A DNA stretch of 64,000 nucleotides. Origin: Lachnospiraceae bacterium. GTDB taxonomy: Bacteria; Bacillota; Clostridia; Lachnospirales; Lachnospiraceae. The stretch covers positions 1 to 64,000 of the forward strand of contig JAILRA010000108.1 in assembly GCA_024698715.1 (NCBI GenBank), in the 5' to 3' direction. Numbering within the stretch: the stretch's first letter is position 1; the number at the start of each line of letters is the position of its first letter. Shown here one piece after another: positions 60,035 through 64,000 of this stretch. A model generated the notes under the pieces. It was not told the DNA's origin and ran no database searches. It saw only the letters and a list, made by a program, of their open reading frames with translations. Made by a program: the position numbers and the translations under genes.

Positions 60035-61816
60035 ATGAATGATAAAGCAGATAAAAGCAACAAAATAATAACGATAATTCTGGTTGCAATAATCATTATT
60101 CAGGTTATTGGGCTTTTTTTTGTTTTTACTTTTTTAAAACAGGGTCATCATTCGGATGAAGTATGGAATTATGCCTTTGCCAACAGCGTTAACGGGGGCA
60201 GTCTTGAAGTATATGAAAACGGATATACAACTTTCAATCAATGGCATGATTCAAAGACTTTTTTGGAATACATTTCGGTAGAAAAAGAAAACAGATTTTC
60301 ATATTCCTCATGCATACGAAATGCATGGAACGATCTTAATCCGCCGTTTCAGTATATGGTCTTGCATACGATTTCTTCTTTTTTCTCCGGTATCTTCTCA
60401 TGGTATTTTTGTTTTGCGATTAATATAGTTGCATTTATTGTTACCGAAATATTTATCTATAAATTGACGGGCAGGATTACAGAAAACAAAATTGTGGGAA
60501 TTGAGGCGGTAATTCTGTACGGATTCGGTGTCGGAGCAATGAACATAACGATCTTTATGCGTATATATGCTCTGGCGGTTATGTTTGTGACCATGTTTGC
60601 ATATTTCTCGCACAGGATATATGAAACGAGGAATGAAAAGATATACTTAAAGCATCTGATACCGCTCTTTGTCAGCTGTTTTCTGGGTGCTTATACTCTG
60701 AATTTATTCCTGATGGTTGCTTTCATCATTACCCTTTGCTATACATTATATTTTCTTTTTTCAAAGCATTTTAAGGTTTTCTTAATTCACGGTTTTACCT
60801 CCCTTTTTGCGGTACTGCTTTCACTCGTACTGTTTCCGAAAGCTTTTGATCAGGTCGGCGGAATAAACGAAACTCATACATTTTCCGAGGTCAGTTATCC
60901 GTATTCCATGGAGTTGCGATTATATGTTTATTCGTTAACAAAGGATATTTTCGGGATTCATACTTTTTCATATGCCAACGTATATTTTGTTTCGTTTCTT
61001 GTGATCCTTTTGTTTATCTGTATAATGCTGACTCCGATCGTTATTCTTGTAAGACGTGAAGAATGGTTTTTGAAGTTTTGCGACAAACTGAAAAAGAAGA
61101 TAAAAAGGATCATCGAATCCCGAAAGAATTTTAAATATACACTTGTTGTTCTGTTAATGACCGTTACGGGAACGATTCTTACCGTTACAAAATGGACCAG
61201 TTATTTTTTCATGAAGGAGTATTCAAACAGATACATATTTGTTCTGTATCCGATGACGGCTGTGCTTGGGGTAAGCATCGTATATTTCATCATTCACTGG
61301 ATATTCGAAAACAAAAAGGTTCCTGTTATCGCAATGCTTGTTATCAGCATGGCACTGGCAACGGTTACCCATTTTATGCCGGACAGCAAAGCATATTTAT
61401 TTGAACATGAAGAAGAAGGAACTACATTTAAGGATCTGGATCAAAATGCAAGATGTGTTATTGTATTATGGAGTGACTGGATAATAACCTGTTTTGCGCC
61501 GGATTTATACAATACTGATGAATACTTCGCCACAAACTATTTTAATTATCAGGTTCCGTTTGTTTTCGATGATATCGATCCTGACAAAGATTATTATCTT
61601 ATCGTCGATCAGCATTATATTCTTCCGGATGACATGACATATGAAGAAGCGAGGAAATATCCGTTTTATAATGCGGCCGGAGAGTATCTGTTTTCCGAGG
61701 AGGATTTCCTGAGTTTTTATACCGGTCTCGATATTGTGGATAATGTGGAATATGTCGGAAAAGATGAGGAGTACGGAAGACAGTTCAAAATATATAAAGT
61801 TATTTTCAACAGTTAA
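60035..61816 (+). CDS. GT-C-type membrane glycosyltransferase, possibly for pilin
   Basis: The 593-residue protein has about eleven membrane helices. The first outer loop has HHSDEVWNYAFANS, in which the acidic pair DE is placed like the catalytic residues of GT39/GT83-type GT-C enzymes. A following NDLNPPFQYMVLHTISSFF is also common in this group. The last 130 residues form a soluble outer domain. ATG 60035 and a TTG at 60023 are possible starts; no strong ribosome-binding site is seen. It lies right after the pilin unit, which makes O-glycosylation of the pilin plausible. It could instead act on another surface polymer. Confidence 0.8.
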   Translation: MNDKADKSNKIITIILVAIIIIQVIGLFFVFTFLKQGHHSDEVWNYAFANSVNGGSLEVYENGYTTFNQWHDSKTFLEYISVEKENRFSYSSCIRNAWNDLNPPFQYMVLHTISSFFSGIFSWYFCFAINIVAFIVTEIFIYKLTGRITENKIVGIEAVILYGFGVGAMNITIFMRIYALAVMFVTMFAYFSHRIYETRNEKIYLKHLIPLFVSCFLGAYTLNLFLMVAFIITLCYTLYFLFSKHFKVFLIHGFTSLFAVLLSLVLFPKAFDQVGGINETHTFSEVSYPYSMELRLYVYSLTKDIFGIHTFSYANVYFVSFLVILLFICIMLTPIVILVRREEWFLKFCDKLKKKIKRIIESRKNFKYTLVVLLMTVTGTILTVTKWTSYFFMKEYSNRYIFVLYPMTAVLGVSIVYFIIHWIFENKKVPVIAMLVISMALATVTHFMPDSKAYLFEHEEEGTTFKDLDQNARCVIVLWSDWIITCFAPDLYNTDEYFATNYFNYQVPFVFDDIDPDKDYYLIVDQHYILPDDMTYEEARKYPFYNAAGEYLFSEEDFLSFYTGLDIVDNVEYVGKDEEYGRQFKIYKVIFNS

Positions 61817-61835
61817 AAATGGGGTAAACTGATAT

Positions 61836-62009
61836 ATGGATACGAATAAACAGATAAAATCCGATATTGAAAAAGATTTTCCTTCTTTTGAATATGAGAT
61901 ATTTTCGATGGCTGAGGGGAACGAAGAAGATATCAGATACATCGATAAGGAACTGCTTCATAAAGAACCTTCTTTGACGGATCCGAAAGAAGATCGGACA
62001 GATGAATAA
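61836..62009 (+). CDS. Small acidic protein of unknown function
   Basis: A 57-codon frame starts at an ATG 20 bases after the GT-C gene, with GGGG about 11 bases upstream. The product is hydrophilic and acidic (many Asp and Glu, also Lys) with no signal or membrane helix and no cysteine. Codon use is like that of its neighbours. It ends just before the mobile region. It is short, so chance cannot be ruled out; if real, it shares the transcript of the GT-C gene. Confidence 0.5.
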   Translation: MDTNKQIKSDIEKDFPSFEYEIFSMAEGNEEDIRYIDKELLHKEPSLTDPKEDRTDE

Positions 62010-62163
62010 ATGACCGGATAAATGACCGGATTGTATCGGAAATATATGTTTTTCGATCAAATATCCGATATAATAATATGTGAGTGTATAAAGAAATATC
62101 GGTGCGGATACCGACAAAAATTCTTTAATGATACAATCGGAGAAATGTATGAAAAAAAGGTAT

Positions 62164-62356
62164 AAAAAAAGGGTCAATCATTTTTTCTATGTGATTTATA
62201 AGCCATCGACCCGATGGCTTAGTACATTGACAGTTGAATAAAAAAGGATCATCCTTTACGATTGTGTTACATCTTGGCGGATGTATAATAACCCAATCAT
62301 CAGGAGGATCCTTTATCATGGATTGTATACGAACCGGTTCAGACGGACAACTATCT
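62164..62356 (+). repeat. 193-base direct repeat, copy 1
   Basis: This left end of the ISL3-like element recurs at 63808-64000 with only about five mismatches and no gaps (offset 1,644). It contains a palindrome CCATCG/CGATGG and another, AAAGGAT/ATCCTTT. Confidence 0.95.
62262..62289 (+). promoter_or_regulatory. Probable promoter inside the ISL3-like element
   Basis: A consensus TATAAT at 62284-62289 lies 16 bases after TTGTGT (62262-62267). AGGAGG at 62302-62307 and an ATG at 62318 follow. The same set is present in the second copy. Confidence 0.4.
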
Positions 62357-62703
62357 TTTGCTCAATCAACTGACTTTTTATTTACACCTTGTTGTCTTTA
62401 CGGTTTTCAAAATACCGCATTGATAAGAAACGTCTTCAAGATATTTATACAACCGATGATGGTAAAACTCTTATTAAGCCTAACGAGGAAGCGAAATTCC
62501 TTGACACACACTTCGAAGGTATCATGGCACATGCAACTTATAAAATATCAGCCGGTAAGATAGAGGGCATTAATCAAAAGATAAAGACCTTACGTCGGCA
62601 TGGATACGGCTATCCTGATGATGAATACTTCTTTTTAAAAATCATGGATATGAGTCGCAAGGAGTATGTCAGGAATCAGCCATCACATAAAATTTGTGAT
62701 TGA
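62318..62703 (+). pseudogene. ISL3-family transposase remnant
   Basis: The frame starting at ATG 62318 (AGGAGG 10 bases upstream) begins MDCIRTGSDGQLSFAQSTDF and then runs into unrelated translation. From about 62416 to 62703 another frame gives FEGIMAHATYKISAGKIEGI followed by NQKIKTLRRHGYGYPDDEYF, the typical C-terminal end of DDE_Tnp_ISL3 transposases. The central region with the DDE catalytic residues is lost, and the two parts are out of frame. It is therefore an internally deleted, inactive transposase gene. Confidence 0.8.
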
Positions 62704-62714
62704 ACCAAAAAAAA

Positions 62715-62892
62715 TACCTTGCACATATGAATTATAATTCGTCATATTTTCAAACTTTATTTCACAGTTCCCCATACTGCTTGTCCATATGATGAGAGAC
62801 TAAAAATTTCATTGATTTTCTATTTTTACTGTGATATGTTTGAGATACGGTTGGTATCGCTTACCATATTTCTCCGAAGAGACAAAGGAAAT
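62715..62892. other. AT-rich gap between the ISL3-like remnant and the Rpn-type gene
   Basis: No gene, terminator or clear promoter is seen here. Confidence 0.5.
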
Positions 62893-63769
62893 ATGATAAC
62901 AAAGAACGGAAACAGGCGTGAAAAGGATTCGGTTTTTCGGATGCTTTTCAACGAGAAAACGGCGTTGCTGTCTCTTTTTAATGCCGTAAACAATACGGAT
63001 TATCCGAATCCGGAGGATCTTAAGGTGACCACATTGGAAAATGCGGTTTATCTGACGATCAAAAATGATCTGTCCTGTCTGATCAACACGCGTCTCGGTC
63101 TGTTTGAACATCAATCGACCATTAATCCCAATATGCCGCTCCGGTATCTCCAATATGTGTCCGATCTGTTTGAACGGGATTACATCACCCGAAGGATTTA
63201 CACGAAGCGCAGGATCAGGCTTCCGAGACCGGTTTTTATCACCTTCTACAATGGTGTGGAGAACCAGCCGGAAAGAAAAGAGCTCAAGTTGTCCGACCTG
63301 TATGAAACAGAGGGAGCATCCGGGGAAATCAATCTGGAGCTTGTGAGTGTGCAGCTGAATATCAATCCGGGCTATAACGAAGATTTGAAATGCCGCTGCT
63401 CGCTGCTCGGAGAATATACGGAATTTGTGGAGCGGGTCAGGATCTATAAAAAAGGAAATGCCGTTTGATGACGCCGTCCATCTGGCGGTAGATGCGTGCA
63501 TCAGAGACGGCGTGCTTGCAGAGTTCTTACGGCGAAACAAAGCGGAGGTGACGAAGATGAGCATTTATGAATTTGATGAGGAAGAATATAAGCTCGCGAA
63601 TTACGAGGTCGGATTTGAAGAGGGATTGGAGCAGGGTTTAGAACGAGGAATTGAACAGGGCATCGAACAGGGCATCGAACACCAGCGTGCAAAGGATGAA
63701 GCGGAACTTGCAAAATACAGGGCCGAGGTGGAACATCTTCGCGCGGAGCTTGCTTCCCTGCGGGCATAG
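62893..63769 (+). pseudogene. Rpn-family recombination-promoting nuclease/putative transposase, frameshifted
   Basis: The first part (ATG 62893, with AAGGA just upstream) has the PD-(D/E)XK nuclease layout of Rpn/YhgA-like proteins: KDSVFRMLFNEKTALLSLFN, then LFEHQSTINPNMPLRYLQYV with the E-x-Q motif, and RPVFITFYNGVENQPERKEL. At an A6 run (63448-63453) the frame breaks and stops at 63468. The expected continuation (EMPFDDAVHLAVDACIRDGV, then MSIYEFDEEEYKLAN) goes on in the next frame to 63769, ending in Glu-Gln-Gly repeats and a coiled coil. One A fewer would restore a full gene of about 292 codons. Rpn proteins promote recombination with their nuclease domain; this copy is inactive unless slippage restores the frame, or the run is a sequencing error. 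Confidence 0.85.
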
Positions 63770-63807
63770 GCCGATTTTCCGGGAAATCATAAGAAGGAGC
63801 ACCCATG

Positions 63808-64000
63808 AAAAAAAGGGTCAATCATTTTTTCTATGTGATTTATAAGCCATCGACCCGATGGATTAATACATTGACAGTTGAATAAAAAAGGATCATCCTT
63901 TACGATTGTGTTTCATCTTGGCGGATGTATAATAACCCAATCAACAGGAGGACCCTTTATCATGGATTGTATACGAACCGGTTCAGACGGACAACTATCT
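63808..64000 (+). repeat. 193-base direct repeat, copy 2
   Basis: It matches 62164-62356 with about five substitutions and no gaps, and runs to the window edge. It begins with the same A7 followed by the left terminal repeat (63815-63839). Confidence 0.95.
63815..64000 (+). mobile_element. Left end of a second ISL3-like element (partial)
   Basis: The left inverted repeat, the promoter-like TATAAT, AGGAGG and the ATG at 63962 are the same as in the first copy. The reading frame (MDCIRTGSDGQLS) continues out of the window. It may be an intact element or another shrunken copy. Confidence 0.75.

Larger units (their letters stand above)
62164..62714 (+). mobile_element. Shrunken ISL3-like element with terminal inverted repeats
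   Basis: Imperfect terminal inverted repeats of 25 bases (62171-62195 and 62682-62706, 19 of 25 matching) bracket about 536 bases. They are flanked by A7 on the left and A8 on the right, which may be a target duplication (ISL3 elements usually make 8 bases). Inside lie a promoter-like start, the first 30 or so codons of a frame, and then only the C-terminal part of an ISL3-type transposase in another frame. The middle, catalytic part is missing, so the copy cannot move by itself. Confidence 0.75.

Noticed and set aside
62007-62031. Tandem ATAAATGACCGG repeat
   Set aside because: Only two short copies, one overlapping a stop codon; no sign of function.
62227-62255. TTGACA at 62227-62232 as a -35 box
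   Set aside because: No TATAAT-like sequence lies 16-18 bases downstream; the better TATAAT at 62284 is too far away.
62809-63564. Minus-strand frame of about 250 codons opposite the Rpn-type gene
   Set aside because: The plus strand gives a clear PD-(D/E)XK family match; the reverse frame has no motif.

Overview
The window looks like a chromosomal segment of a motile, monoderm Clostridia species, most likely a rumen- or gut-type Lachnospiraceae (Butyrivibrio-like). Supporting signs are a flagellin end, flagellin-linked DUF3880/CgeB-type glycosyltransferases, strong GGAGG ribosome-binding sites, sigma-A promoters, a CIRCE element, a divergent PAP2 (DUF212) gene, BspA-type leucine-rich repeats and a secretin-less type IV pilus set. 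The family assignment is inference from gene content; no rRNA or tRNA gene is visible.

Region 1 (1-9.5 kb) is a very AT-rich island beginning inside a flagellin gene. It holds three proteins with Glyco_tranf_2_5-like (HQD-motif) domains, four DUF3880/CgeB-type GT-B units, one of them fused to an HQD domain, two small helical proteins that each precede an HQD glycosyltransferase, and an orphan Rossmann-like protein. The likely job is glycosylation of flagellin. Genes alternate in strand and two convergent pairs touch or overlap at their tails.

Region 2 (9.5-14.9 kb) is a mixed housekeeping and envelope stretch: UDP-galactopyranose mutase (glf), a YvcK/GlmR-like protein, a beta-helix lipoprotein behind a consensus promoter, a DUF212 membrane protein and, on the minus strand, dTDP-4-dehydrorhamnose reductase (rfbD).

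Region 3 (15-38.1 kb) is one long co-directional surface-polysaccharide cluster. It has a WbaP-like initiating phosphosugar transferase, a Wzz-like protein with a kinase-dead BY-kinase-like tail, an EpsG-like polymerase, many GT2/GT4 enzymes and an ABC exporter/flippase. It also has three GtrB-like polyprenyl-phosphate glycosyltransferases with GtrII/GT-C-type partners, an O-acyltransferase, and a WecE-like aminotransferase with a GNAT acetyltransferase for an N-acetylated deoxyamino sugar. Region 4 (38.1-40.4 kb) carries an rRNA methyltransferase, a DUF2752 protein and a CIRCE-controlled Hsp20.

Region 5 (40.5-61.8 kb) is the most striking part: a Gram-positive type IV pilus locus whose first two genes are giant prepilin-like proteins of about 1,440 and 2,170 residues. 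Both carry class III signal peptides; one is fused to two BspA-like leucine-rich repeat blocks, the other to a long GLUG-repeat region. Minor pseudopilins, PilC, a PilM-PilN fusion, PilO, PilB, the major pilin and a GT-C membrane glycosyltransferase follow. I read this as a pilus that displays huge modular adhesins. Region 6 (62-64 kb) is mobile: a shrunken ISL3-like element with terminal inverted repeats, a frameshifted Rpn-family nuclease/transposase gene, and the start of a second copy of the same element at the window edge.
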